A stretch of DNA of 64,000 nt from Serendipita indica DSM 11827 (Eukaryota > Basidiomycota > Agaricomycetes > Sebacinales > Serendipitaceae), in NCBI GenBank assembly GCA_910890315.1, contig CAJVGD010000020.1:268691-332690 (forward strand), read 5' to 3'. How positions within the stretch are numbered: the stretch's first letter is position 1; each line of letters starts with the position of its first letter. This document shows positions 22,822 through 33,783 of this stretch, in pieces. The position numbers were made by a program, and so were the translations under genes. The notes below the pieces were generated by a model, which worked only from the letters and a program-made list of their open reading frames with translations, had not been told where the DNA came from and did no database searches.

Positions 22822-25800
22822 CTATGGTTGGACTGGGACCTCCGTATCGCGAGTGACGTCCTCCCACGAGGTTGTGAGTTCCTCTGCACCTCCTTCAACA
22901 GCATCGGCACCTTGACTTTCCTCACGGGCATACGTGGCGACATCAGTCGCGAGGGCGTGCGTCGTGGACGAGGAAGTCTCGGCGCCGGCAGTCGAAGTGC
23001 TCGCCTTTGGGCACGAAAACGTAAAGGCAGAGCTGAGGGCAGAGGGATCGTGGGTAGCGTCTTCGCTTTCCGGAGCTTGTTCTGGGTTCATAACGAGCCC
23101 CAATCCATGTAATCCGTCGTTATTGAGTTTGGCCTATGCGACAGTCAGAAAACAGAGAAAACGCTGGAGGGTGCAGGCACTCACCAATGCAGGGTCATAC
23201 ACGCCTGGAATCTCGCCTTCACGAGCCTCCTTAATCTCTTTTCGCTCCTTTGCTTCCTTTACCTGGCGACGCTTCTCGTCGGCCTGGCGCATCAACTCGT
23301 CCACCTTTGCGTGGACGATTTCGTCAAATTCGGCGGCAGCTTGTTGCAGCTCGGGTTCCTCCGCTTGGAAATCGATAAACTCGTCCATCCTATAATCGCG
23401 CTCATACTGCTCCTGCTCCTCAATATATCGGCGAACGGCCTCGTGAGTGTCAAACTCGAACGGTGCATCGAGTTCTTCACGAAGGTAACGTTCATCAACA
23501 TCGTCCTCGACGAGTTCGCGCAGCCTCTCTTCTGCTTGCTCGCGGTTGAGACCACGAATAGGGACGAGCGAGCACTCCGGTTGAACGGGAGGATTGCCCG
23601 TCTCTTCAGCGACGCGGAGGGCCTCTTGGCGCAGGAGCTCTTGCTCTGCAGCAAATTCTTCGACTTCATCCTCAATGTGCTTCATGTCCAGCTCGGGAGT
23701 TGGAGGGAAAAGCTCGGGCGGTTGTGGGATGCAGCGCCAGCAACCTTCAGCATTCGCAAATGCGCCATCGAGGCACATCAAGCGCCAGCGGACTTCGCCT
23801 TCGCGCTTGCGAACGAGTGCCTCGCGGTGAATAACGCGCTCCAGACGCCTCTCAAGCTCGCGGCGGAACCGCCAGACCTCGATGCGCTCTTCTTCAACCT
23901 TGAGCTCGCGGACCTCGCAATCGAGGCGCCACTGCTCATACTCGTCGCTGAGGTCGAGGAACTCCTTTTCGCGAATCTCGCAACCGGCATAAAAGTCGTT
24001 TTCGCGCTCCCTAAAGTCGATTTGGATCTCTCGATACTTGTCAAGGCGGCCCTGGAGATCGCGTTCCATGTCCTCAATCTCCAACGCCCTATCCGAGAGC
24101 TTGGCACGTTCGTGGCGGAGGGAGCTGATGCAATCGTGGTACTCGTCGATAAGTCGCTCAAGACGCTTGATCTGGGCGGCAACCGCAGCGGGATCGCTGG
24201 TGTCAATTTCAGGAACGGTGGACGAAGGGCGCTCATAGGAACGGTGGTGTCGCTCGTGTTCGACATGTTCACCATGCTCGTTGACGGCGTTGGCAGCATC
24301 TTCGAGGGCGGCTACGTCCATGTCTTCGCTCGTGATACTGGCACGTTCGCTACGGTCATCGGGCACGTAGCTATTGGATCGTCCAGTGGTCTTGAGTTGC
24401 AAATATGCGGCTTCGAGGTCCTCGAGCACACCCTGGACTTCATGAAAGTCGGCTCGCGCCTCTTCAACCTTATTTTCCAATTCTTCTTCTCGTTCTTGCA
24501 TAAGACGAATCGTGTCGCAGAGCTCCTCGTTACGGGCCTCTAGACCCTCCATTTGACTGCTTCGCTCGTCCAGGCGAGTTTCCAGCTCGTCAATCTGAAG
24601 AGTTAAAAAGGCGTTTTTGTCGAGCATCTGAGCGTTCTTGCGCTCAATAAGCTTGATGTTTGCACGAAGGGCATCAACCTCGGCATGCAGCTCCTCAACG
24701 GTTTTGGCATGCGAGGTCTTGAGCTCCTCCTTTTCAGACTGGAGTCGCTCGCTTTCTGCCTGGGCTTGTTCGCGTTCCAACTGCAATTGCTCCTTTTCCT
24801 TCTGCAGCTTGTCCTTTTCTGCCAACAACTCCTCCTTTTCCGCTAGCAGCTGGGCCTTGTCCGCAGAGACAACGTCCTTGTCGCGCGTCATTTCTTCGAG
24901 GAGCACCAAGAGCTCGTCATTACGGCGACGGAGCTCCTCGTTTGCCTTTTCACGCTCCTCGGCCAATAGCCGATGTGTCTTGAAGCTGCTGCAAAAAATG
25001 CTGCTGACATACTTGACCGAGTCGTATCGTCTGTACGATTCGTACAACTCGGATTTGGCCAACTAGAAGATAGGGGCGATTCTGTCAGCAACTGTCTATG
25101 ATCACAACCCCGTCACAACAAAGCAAGGGCCGTGATTCGCGTGCGAACCAATGGCCAAACATGTGGCCAAATAGGTCGAAAACCAAAGAAAATTTCTCGA
25201 AAACCCAGTGGCTGCTTCATTTAGCGAGATAGAGATGGGAAAACTCACTTGATATTTTTCTTGTTTTCTTTGCAGCTTTTTCTCGAGTCCAGCGATGCTC
25301 GCCTTGGACTCCTTGAGGTCTGCCTGAGCACGCACGAGGGCCTGCTGGCGAGCGTCCAAGAGCTCCTTGAACTCGAGATTGTCGAGGTAAAGCTCCTCAT
25401 TTTCTTCTGCGAGCATTGTGACGAGTTCTTTGGGCTTTATTTGCTCATCAGCAGATAAAGTGACCGAGCCGTCGTCCACGAGGCTATCGAGCGATGCGCT
25501 GGAGCGAGGAGAAGTACCGTTAGAGGTGAGGGCGGGCGAGGAGAGGATTGAGATTGTGCTCAGTGTGCCGTTGGCGAGCAGCAGCTGATGGAGCGGCGGT
25601 GTCGTAGGCCCGGTCCGTCGCGCGCTGGAGCCCTGGCGTCGGAGAAGGGGACGAGAGCCAGCTCTTCGAAGAGATGCGGCGAGCAAGGGAGTGGTAGTAG
25701 TCGATGAAGAGGCCACAGCCGGTTCTTGCTGGTCAGAAGAGGCTGGCGGATCGGTTTGGGTGGACGCAAGGACGTATTGCTTGCGCATTGATAATGGAAG

Positions 25801-25994
25801 ATACAGAGATGTTTCTTCAGATTTATTTGAGGGCCCTGGAGGATCGCTAGAGGCCTATACGACGATCGTCCATGAGAAAACAAAGCCAAGCCAGAGATTG
25901 TGAGCGAGGGGCCAGGAGGATTGAAACTGTTATAAATGCTTACCGAAGTGACCTCTGAAGTTCCAGGCGAGGTCGTGGCTGCGATAGAAGCCAT
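22822..25994 (-). CDS. Large coiled-coil protein, function unknown
   Basis: Four exons (25994-25944, 25779-25249, 25062-23185, 23133-22822) join in frame to 923 aa over introns of 164, 186 and 51 nt. The N-terminal about 130 residues are Ser/Thr/Pro-rich. From about residue 150 to beyond 700 the protein is almost continuous coiled coil, with Glu/Lys/Leu heptads (EKEELLAEKDKLQKEKEQL, RLERVIHREALVRKREGEV). The C-terminus after the last intron is acidic and Ser/Thr-rich. No enzymatic motif was recognised. It resembles cytoskeletal or spindle-pole scaffold proteins in composition only. Exon 3 contains an in-frame 24-nt segment (about 24993-25016) with GTATGT and TTTTTTGCAG ends, treated here as coding because it is too short for a normal intron. 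The opposite strand has long shadow frames caused by codon bias. Confidence 0.7.
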
Positions 25995-26754
25995 CTGGGG
26001 GATCTAGGTCGGCGGCGAGTCGGTGGGATGGGTGTATATTGGTTGATTAGATGCGCTGGGGCTACTCTTATGAGTAGTAGAAATGTTGTAGAAAGCTAGA
26101 CCGCAGATATTTGCGAATCTTCGGCTAGATTTCGTGGATTCGAGGTCGACGAGGCTAGGTCAGAGTTGAACTGGGCGCAAAACAAACACAGCGGGCCTGT
26201 AGATCCCCATGTTGTGGCTGCCGTGGGCATTCAAGATTTTACCAATAAGCTTGGAGAGGGTTTAAAATATTACAATACAAATTTCCGGGGTGTAGCGATG
26301 CGTCCAGCTTGGATGGGCTGAGGCCGCTAGAGTTCGACAGCCAATGTCTAGGCCATGGGCTCATTAGGGGTAAATGGTTGGCGTAAAAAGTCAGAGTATA
26401 TTCCAGAGCTCTCTAAAATACGCCGTTGCTGCTTGATGAAGAGGCGGTTAGCGAGCTGTTACAACCACTCTCGAAAATTACTCGGAAAATGGAAAAGCAT
26501 GCTAAATAGAGTGAAAGATTGTATGCTAAAACTCTTGAGTAATTCTGAAAAATTTCTCCCGGATGACGCTGATGCCGTCTCCGATGTCAACGGCCGAGGT
26601 CTGACGAGAAAGTGGCTCCACTACTCTAAATTTGTCAGTAGCAGCGGCGCATAAAACCCGACGCAGAATTTCGTGGAGGAACGATCCCCCTCTATCACCC
26701 GCCCCGACCGACCGTCCGCCTGACCTTTACAACTTGACGCCGCCCATATTCCTC
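25995..26754. other. Intergenic, divergent upstream region
   Basis: This separates the divergent coiled-coil gene (start 25994) and small Ser-rich gene (start 26755). A 99-codon frame at 26355-26654 has no recognisable motif. The stretch is otherwise AT-richer than its neighbours, and nothing else is supported. Confidence 0.35.
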
Positions 26755-27164
26755 ATGTCCCGCAACAGCACCACCGTCACTGTCTCCGAGTTTATTGGAT
26801 TTCTTTTCAAGACTCAGATGACAGACGTACTTGGCAATGACCGACAAGCCGGCCAAGATGGTGTACAGCTCAAGACGTTCCGCTCATCGATGACGCCCGT
26901 TTATGACGGCTACGACGATACAGAGTACTGGGGATCTCCTGTTCAATCTCCTACATCGACCTTGAACCGCTCACGCTTTTCCAACGAAGGCGCCACTTCG
27001 TTCCAGCACCCAACCGCGCAAGGAAACGAGTGGAGAACCCCAATTTCACACTCTAGACACTCTTCTACGTCGTCTACTGTGAGTATTTACCCCGCCGAAT
27101 GAGAAGATTAGCTGAGTGCATCCAGTCTTCTAGCCGCTCAACTCGCTCCTATTGGAGTCAATAA
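26755..27164 (+). CDS. Small Ser/Thr-rich hypothetical protein
   Basis: Exon 1 (26755-27078) and exon 2 (27126-27164) join over a 47-nt intron (GTGAGT...TCCAG) to give 120 aa. The splice converts a frame ending in VSIYPAE into a Ser/Arg-rich tail that ends SYWSQ. The protein begins MSRNSTTVTVSEFIGF and then becomes Ser/Thr/Pro-rich with many polar residues (SRHSSTSST). It is probably disordered, with only a short hydrophobic patch near the start. The ATG at 26755 is preferred over the upstream 26632 because the upstream extension is Pro/Arg-rich and falls in what looks like leader sequence. Not recognised as any family. Confidence 0.5.
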
Positions 27165-27421
27165 TTCTTCAATGTCGAACGCAACGAAACACGACGAAAA
27201 AGAGCTATGAAGCTCATTTATGATTGCAGATGATCCTTATAATCCTCGTCCTTAGACTCTATTAGTAACTAAATTGTATTCTATGCTTTTGTGTATCCAA
27301 ATTGTTTACCAGTTCTAATGAGCTCCACCGATTAGGCAATCGACGACCTGACGTCAAGTGGCAAACTACGACATTGCAACTTGAACTCTTACCACGACTT
27401 TCTCGCAAAAATTAAATCACA

Positions 27422-28317
27422 ATGAGTCTCCGTACTGCAGCTACCAGACTTCCTCGCTCGACGATGCGTGTCGCAGTGATGCCAAAGAGGAGCGTCGGCG
27501 GAACGAGCACGCCTCCGCATAACAAGAGGTCGAAGGACCTTCCGTGGATTGTGAGCTTTACCTACGCATGACGACAATCCCTCGAATTAACGTTCTGGGG
27601 TACAGGTCGGTGGAGTCGCTGTACTCGTTCCCACCGTACGTTTTCGTTTTGTTTACGATTTTACACGCTAATCAACTGTGTTTAGGTTTACTACTTTGTT
27701 GGAAGCTCTGCCCTCAAGCACGGCGAGAACATTTCCAATGACGCCAAAGCCGTCCCCGTCGCTGAAAAGGTTGGACTCTCAGGACAACCAGGTGGCAAAG
27801 AAGATATGCCTGCTGGCGGACCGAGCAATCAAGATGTGCAAGCTACCCTCGCACGCGAAATGGTAGAGTTTACTAACAAGCGCTATATCGTACCGTTGGC
27901 TGACCATTTATTCAGAGAGCTGATGCGCCCAAGACTGCCTACCATGCCGAGGAAGAGGCAGCAAAGAAGAGGCAACCAGCCGGAGGTCCGAGCCATGACG
28001 AACTGGAGGCTACCATCGAGCGTGAACTGGTACGTCTATCCTGCTTCTGGCTTATTGAGATCGATGCTGACCATGGGATAGAGGACCGACGCGCCAAAGA
28101 CGGCGTATTACGCCGAAGAGGAGGCCGCGAAGAAGAAGCAACCTGCTGGAGGTCCGTCTGGCGATGACGTACAGGCATCTATCCAGAGAGGTCTGGTACG
28201 TAGCGTTTACTTGCAAGTCGCGAGTAGTATTTTGATAAGCTTTGACAGCGAGCCGACGCTCCAAAGACGGCTTATCAGGCTGAGGAAGAGAGTGCACGGA
28301 AAAAGCAGCGCATCTGA
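27422..28317 (+). CDS. Single-span membrane protein with duplicated 38-residue exons
   Basis: Six exons (27422-27550, 27606-27635, 27686-27862, 27916-28029, 28082-28195, 28249-28317), all phase 0, give 210 aa. The N-terminus is Arg-rich without acidic residues (LRTAATRLPRSTMRVAV), as in a mitochondrial presequence. It is followed by a hydrophobic span (LPWIVGGVAVLVPTVYYFV) spread over exons 1-3. The rest is a repeat. Exons 4 and 5 are each exactly 114 nt and encode RxDAPKTAYxAEEEAAKKxQPAGGPS plus a helix, and exon 6 encodes a shortened copy. The exons have clearly arisen by exon duplication. The soluble part is charged and probably faces one side of the mitochondrial inner membrane, which is an inference. 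The family was not recognised. Confidence 0.72.
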
Positions 28318-28628
28318 AGAATGAAGCAATGTACATGTGCGTTGAATTCGACGTCTACGGGGTCATATTAAAGGCTGCCCAGTAGAATTATAACACATTG
28401 ATTGTAACGATACACCTCCGACAATATATATTGATCAGCATATGAAAGATGACTCGTTATTCTTCAACTCGAAAGCAGTTTGCGGCCGCTCCGGGACATC
28501 CGTTGAAGTATGGAGGATTTCTTATTCTCAGGTCGAGGAGTTGCTCCTATACACAGATCAGCCTCGAATCCTCAAATAGCGTCACGACCTACCGCTCCAG
28601 GAGGTTGTCGGATATTCCAAATGAATTT

Positions 28629-29977
28629 TCACTTGATATCCAACGGCGATAATATGTGCCCTTTGGCCAGCGTCGATGGCCCAGGAATCGGACCTATGGA
28701 AGGAAAGTACAAAATGCTGCACCTCGTGCCACGGCTCAAATACCGTCTCCAGTCTTCGACACTTGGATATGGCGACTCTATCATTTCCACTCTTAGCTCT
28801 TCGAGATCGATTGGGATTCTTCCACTGGTATGTTTAAAGATATCACTAGAGATTCGTAATCGGCGCAGGGAGCCGCAGCTTGAGATCCATGCAAGGCTTG
28901 GAGCGGTGATGCGGACAGGGGCGATTCTGATACGAAGTAGGATTTCGAGACACTGAATTTTTCCACGTGCGAGAACTTTTAGAGTCGGTAATGCCGGATA
29001 GGTGTACCATAGGCCGACAGTGGTCAACTTTGGGCATGCAATTAGCCAGTCGTCCATGGACTGTATTCCGTCGGAGTATGTGAAAATGATCGTTTCTAGA
29101 CGCGGTAGAGGTGGTGTAACTCTTGGGTCTACGGGATAGACCAGTGAGTAGACCTCGAGATTTAGATAGCGCAGGTTGGTGAAGATTGTAAAGGAGCGCG
29201 GAAAGAATATGCGGCTAAGATCGCCTGCTCCATATATTGTCAATGATTCGATGGTGTGGTGGCGACTTGGAGTAATCGGAAGCGCAACAGTGATGCCCTC
29301 CGGACCCGACCCAACATTCCAGTCTTTAGGAAGAACAAGCTTGATTTGCATGCTGACTTCGTCCAGATCATTGACGAGGCTAAGTATACGACAACAGACA
29401 GCGTATATTTCTACCTCTGTTGCGCCTTGCTGAGGGTAGGGTAGGTGGAGTGCACGGATGAGTGGGCGCAAATGGGAGCTCTGTCGAAGAGTTTCGTATA
29501 ATCTAATTAATTGTTCGTTCGTTTCTAGGGTTATCGATGCGTATAGTCTCCTAATGGCTGGACCATACCCTGATGAAGTCTCGGTCAAAGGTTGATGGCA
29601 CGCGAAATGCACTTACATTGTCGGCAAATGTACAATAGTGATAGAAAGAGCCCTCGGTTCCCCCTCAGGCGCCGACAAACACGCTTGAAGCGGTCTTCTG
29701 GAACAACCAAATAGCCAAAAATAAACTCGAGTAGCTCAAAAGGGAGTATCTGTGCACGTGATGGCGGCTTCTGTGAGGAATTGAGGGCACACGCAACACT
29801 GCGCTTAGGGCAGTCTTCCGTGTATTGGAAACCTCGGGGCTTGAGAGGCCCAAACCTCAACGAGATTCTATCTAAGTTATTAGAACGTGCTATTTCCATC
29901 TTGACCTGTAATCGGTAGTTGAGGAGATCAAGGCCGAACCTCAGGCGCCTTGTTTGGTTCCCAATTGACTCTGACAA
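28629..29977 (-). CDS. F-box/LRR-like protein 3
   Basis: Exon 1 (29977-29617) and exon 2 (29569-28629) join over a 47-nt intron (GTAAGT...TCAG) to 433 aa. The F-box is AQILPFELLEFIFGYLVVPED, followed by FKRVCRRLRG. Leucine-rich segments follow (NLRYLNLEVYSL, KLTTVGLWYTYPAL, SLRRLRISSDIF). It is the closest paralogue of the broken gene at 30672-32022. Its last about 20 residues are out of register with that paralogue: the sister frame (HIIAVGYQVKIHLEYP) continues in another frame just after GPIPGPST, so a one-base deletion has probably replaced the original C-terminus. The N-terminal 70 residues before the F-box have no counterpart in the paralogues and may include an unrecognised intron. Confidence 0.65.
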
Positions 29978-30671
29978 AGGTTTGTACGCCTGCCGGTTTT
30001 ACCAATCCATGAATCAAAATACCACACTTATTCTCATGTTTCATTATTATATTCCACTGCGGGATCCTAGAATCTTGTCGATGCTTTTCGCCAGAGTTGC
30101 TCATTCTACACATTATCCTCCAAGATTTTATACCCCAGATTACTCCAACCGCATTTCTCCTGAGGAGAGAGAATAGGGAGGGTGATTGGAGGTCCGCCAT
30201 TCATCTTTTGCACAATTTCCAAAGGTAATATGACATCGAGTAACTCGATAGGAGTGCAATCAAGGACTTCCATCAGTGAGACTTTTCGCCACAATTTCCA
30301 TTGGCCCCAGAGAACAAACCGTAAATGTCAGACGTACATCAGATGCGAAGTGCATGGGTCGTGCTATCCAGAGAGGTCCAGCATGTTTCATATTATAGCT
30401 GGCGAGCATAGGTCTTGGCGGGTTAAAGAAGAGAGAGTTCACAGACGAAGCAAGGCATCTGGATCATCAAGCATTGCACATATATGGTAATCCTCGAGAT
30501 CTACAAGGTGGTATCTGACCGTCATTCAGTAGAAATGGTATGTTCATCGCCATTTGAAACAGAGTATTGTTCATTGGTTCGAAAAAGATTTGCGGCTGGT
30601 GTTGGTAATCCGTCGGAAGACGGATGATTTCCTATGCTCAGATCGAGGTGTCACCCCTATCGAACCAGAGA
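29978..30671. other. Intergenic between F-box genes 3 and 4
   Basis: The part from about 30535 to 30671 aligns with the 3' flank of F-box gene 3 (28441-28630), so the two genes were duplicated with flanking DNA. A minus-strand frame at 30106-30294 contains PIELLDVILPLEIVQK, which is weakly F-box-like, but no continuation was found. No gene is called. Confidence 0.35.
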
Positions 30672-32022
30672 TCAATCTCTATCCCAGTAATAGTGTCTGT
30701 ACCTACCACTCCGAGTGGCATCCGGGTATTCCAAGTGAATTTCTATCCGATATCCTGCTGCAATAATACGCGCCCTTTGCCCGACGTCAATTGACCAAGG
30801 ATCGGTGTTGTGGAAGGAGAGCACAAATTTTTGAACTCTCGTGCCACGGTTAAAGTACCGTTTCCATTCCTCGACGCTTGGGCATAGAGAGTCCATTACT
30901 TCCACTGTCAGCTCCTCAATGATGGATGGGATAAATCCACTAATAGCTCTGAAGAGATTGCTGGATATCCGTAAGTGGCGCAAAAGATACAGCCAAAGAT
31001 CCATGAGACGCATGGAATGGTGGCGGGGAGAGGATTGATTCCAAGTTCAATGAGCATTTCTAGACACTCGATGCGTCCTACACAGAGGACTTTGGGAAGT
31101 GTAGCTGTTGGTTGGGTATACCATAAGCCAATGGTCGTCAATTTAGGGGATGCAAGCAACCAGTCGTCCAGATGCTCCAATCCATTGAAGCGCGTCAATA
31201 CAATCTTCTCTAGATGCGGCAGCGGCGGTGTGATTCTCGGGTCTACATGACGATTGAGCGCGAATCCCTCGAGATTCAGATAGCGTAAGTTGGTGAAGAT
31301 TGTAAAGGAGCGAGGAAATGGTATAGAACCAAGATAAACACCTCCATATACTGTCAAGGCCTCGATGGTTTGGTGGCGATTCGGAGTAATGGGAAGCGTA
31401 ACAATGGTGCCGTTCCGGTCCGACCGATTCGCATGGTTCCGAGGAGTGAACAGCTTGATTGGTACGCTGAGGTCCTCAAGGTCACTGACTAGGGCAAGGA
31501 TGCGGCAATAGAGCGCGAAAATGTGTGGGGTTGCCGGCCCTTTTTGAGGGTACGGCAGGTGCAGCGCACGAATAAGCGGGCGCAGATGAGATCTCTGTCG
31601 AAGAGTTTCATATAATCTGATCGCTTGCTCGTTCGTATTTAGGTGTATCGATGCGTACAGCCTTACAATAGCCGGTCCATGCCCTGATGAGGACTCAGTC
31701 AGGAAGATAGTCGATATATCAGCACTTACATTGTCTACAGATGAATACGAGTGAGAAAAAGATCATTCTGTCTCCCATCATCTGTTGAATGCGCCTAAAA
31801 CGGCTTTCTGGGACTTCCAAGTAGCCAAAGATGAGCTCGAGGATCTCTGGTGGAAGGTCCTGTGCATGTGAAAGTGGTTTCTGTAAAGAGATAAATATCT
31901 ACACAAGAGCGAGCTTAGAGTAAAATCACCTCAGCAGGTTGGAGACTTGTCGGTCCAGGGAGAAGCTTCGACATCCGAGATCCAGGGTTTGGCGCAGACT
32001 TATTGCGTCCTAGTTTGATCAT
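30672..32022 (-). pseudogene. F-box/LRR-like gene 4 with a frameshift
   Basis: Exons 32022-31930, 31880-31730 and 31683-30672 follow the same splice pattern as the other F-box genes (introns 31881-31929 and 31684-31729). The F-box reads DLPPEILELIFGYLEVPES and continues into RFRRIQQMMGDR. The leucine-rich body matches F-box gene 3 (NLRYLNLEGFAL, KLTTIGLWYTQPTA). At about 30981-30986 one base is missing compared with gene 3: CVSWIFGCIF runs into a short wrong-frame tail, while the true continuation (LRHLRISSNLF ... HNTDPWSID) sits in the next frame and ends at 30672. Either the gene is inactivated or the assembly has a one-base error. Everything upstream is intact. Confidence 0.65.
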
Positions 32023-32243
32023 GGTAGTCCTGGAGCTGTCCGAAATGGAGTGGGCTTGGCTACACGGTGGTCCAAGGGGAGTTCAAAGTTATCCTCGACC
32101 GTGACAACGGGTCTACTAAGCGCCGCTCGGTGTTCGGCCTCGTCCCGTCCTCCTTCAAGAGTTGATCACTTCCATGGATCATCATCGGAGGCTTGTAGGC
32201 CGTGTTTAACTGTCCGCCTTACTTTGGTACTGATCATTGACAG

Positions 32244-33401
32244 TGCGTAGCACAATTACTTCCCCGCGAGATTCTGTATCTCATCCTCGAAGCCGTCATC
32301 TCCTTGGATCCTCCTAGGCTCCTCCAGGCGCATCTCTCTCGTGAACAAACAGCGGGAAAGCCTGAATGGAGGTCGTTGCCGTACATCTGTCGGAGCTGTA
32401 CGTTTCTTTGCATGGATTATTTCATCATTAACCACCCAACAGGGTACGTTCCCGCTCAGAGCGTACTCTACAAGTCGATAAGGCTTCATACTCTTAAGGA
32501 AACCAGAGGCCTTCATCACTCTCTAGAAGATTACCCACACTTGCGACTACTGATCAAACGTCTACATCTCCCAACACGGGTCAATGCCCGCTTTCCGCCC
32601 AGCATCTACCCATTATTCCGTAGCATTATTCAGCTCGTCAATAATCTGCAAGAGTTGACGACTCATGCACTCATTTCAATGGACGAGTCGAGCGGATTCC
32701 CCATCTCATCGAACCAACATAGAGATCTCTCATCTTTGTCTTTGCACGGGACAAATGCATTAGAATCTCCTTTCTTTCTCGAATATATAGGCCAGTTTCG
32801 TAATCTCCGACATCTCACCCTGGCTAGTTTCTCCGAAACGGCCGATATCTCTGTTGCACCAATCCTCGAACGATTGGACACGATCACATTCAAGGCTTGT
32901 CCGCTACTCTCAATACTCGATGATTGGCTATGCGCACAGCCAAGGCTGACCACGCTGCGCATGCACGAGTCATCACCCATATCTCCAGCACCGCGACTTC
33001 TTACAACGACAAAGATCACTCGAATGGAGATGATGTATTGCCTTGGATGGAAATGGAGTAGGGATGCTCTCTCAGAATGGTTCACGGCATGCTCTTCGGT
33101 GCGCTCATTGCGTATATCGGAAGAACTGCTGTTGCATCATTGGGATTTGTTACCAACAAATCTCCACGAGCTGACCATCGAGTTCGTTCGATTTTGGGTC
33201 TCAACGGATGAGTGGACGCAGTATCTCAGTCAAAAACCAAAGATCGACAGGCTCGTATTCGTCTCTCACCGCACAATAGCATGGTACATGGCGCTGGGTC
33301 AAGCATTCGCGGACGTCGCTGCAGAGCATGGGCTGACGCTGGAGTACCAGTTTCCGAATTGCGATTGCATGGGCAAGTTTTTTACTCTGCGAATATCGTA
33401 A
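32244..33401 (+). CDS. F-box/LRR-like protein 5 (5' end not resolved)
   Basis: Coding sequence is clear from about 32244, where an acceptor TTGACAG is followed by AQLLPREILYLILEAV, an F-box helix. A 45-nt intron (32398-32442, GTACGT...CAACAG) is a multiple of three, so the frame also reads through it. Splicing gives RS-W-YVPAQSVLYKS, as in the other copies. The body resembles F-box gene 2 more than genes 3 and 4 (TRMEMMYCLGWKW, SVRSLRISEELLL, LPTNLHELTIEFVRFWVS) and ends at 33401. The first exon upstream of 32244 was not identified. The 66-codon frame at 32050-32250 overlaps this region but does not splice in phase. Probable SCF adaptor; substrate unknown. Confidence 0.68.
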   Translation, partial: CVAQLLPREILYLILEAVISLDPPRLLQAHLSREQTAGKPEWRSLPYICRSCTFLCMDYFIINHPTGYVPAQSVLYKSIRLHTLKETRGLHHSLEDYPHLRLLIKRLHLPTRVNARFPPSIYPLFRSIIQLVNNLQELTTHALISMDESSGFPISSNQHRDLSSLSLHGTNALESPFFLEYIGQFRNLRHLTLASFSETADISVAPILERLDTITFKACPLLSILDDWLCAQPRLTTLRMHESSPISPAPRLLTTTKITRMEMMYCLGWKWSRDALSEWFTACSSVRSLRISEELLLHHWDLLPTNLHELTIEFVRFWVSTDEWTQYLSQKPKIDRLVFVSHRTIAWYMALGQAFADVAAEHGLTLEYQFPNCDCMGKFFTLRIS

Positions 33402-33783
33402 TATCTAAATCTTAACAGAATTCTATGACAAGTTGCATGAAGAAGGGGATAATTTGTCAAGTCAGAAGGGCATGAACGACGATGAACTCGCGGTTCACCT
33501 TTGGGAGACAGCACAAGAAAGCATAATCCAATCCAGATGATCACCTCCCTTCCGACGCATGGCAAGGCACTGCATATGGCGCTGCGCTAGGCCGCTTTCA
33601 AAGGTCTTGGGCGTGGTCAATCTCCATGTGTTTGAGACTCCTGCCATGATGACCCAACTGCGCTGCCGACTTTTTGTTTTCACATTGGGCCTTCTTTTTG
33701 GGTAATCGGTTGTAAGCCGCTGCCCATTGAATGTAACAGAAGATATGGATTACAAGTACGATATAAACTGCGAGTAACAAGAT
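33402..33783. other. Intergenic between convergent genes
   Basis: These are the 3' flanks of F-box gene 5 (plus) and the membrane-protein gene (minus). Nothing coding or repetitive was seen. Confidence 0.4.

Noticed and set aside
23311-24543. 410-codon plus-strand open frame opposite the coiled-coil gene
   Set aside because: It is a shadow of the minus-strand coding frame produced by its codon bias. The minus frame has clear heptads and splice sites; the plus frame has no motif.
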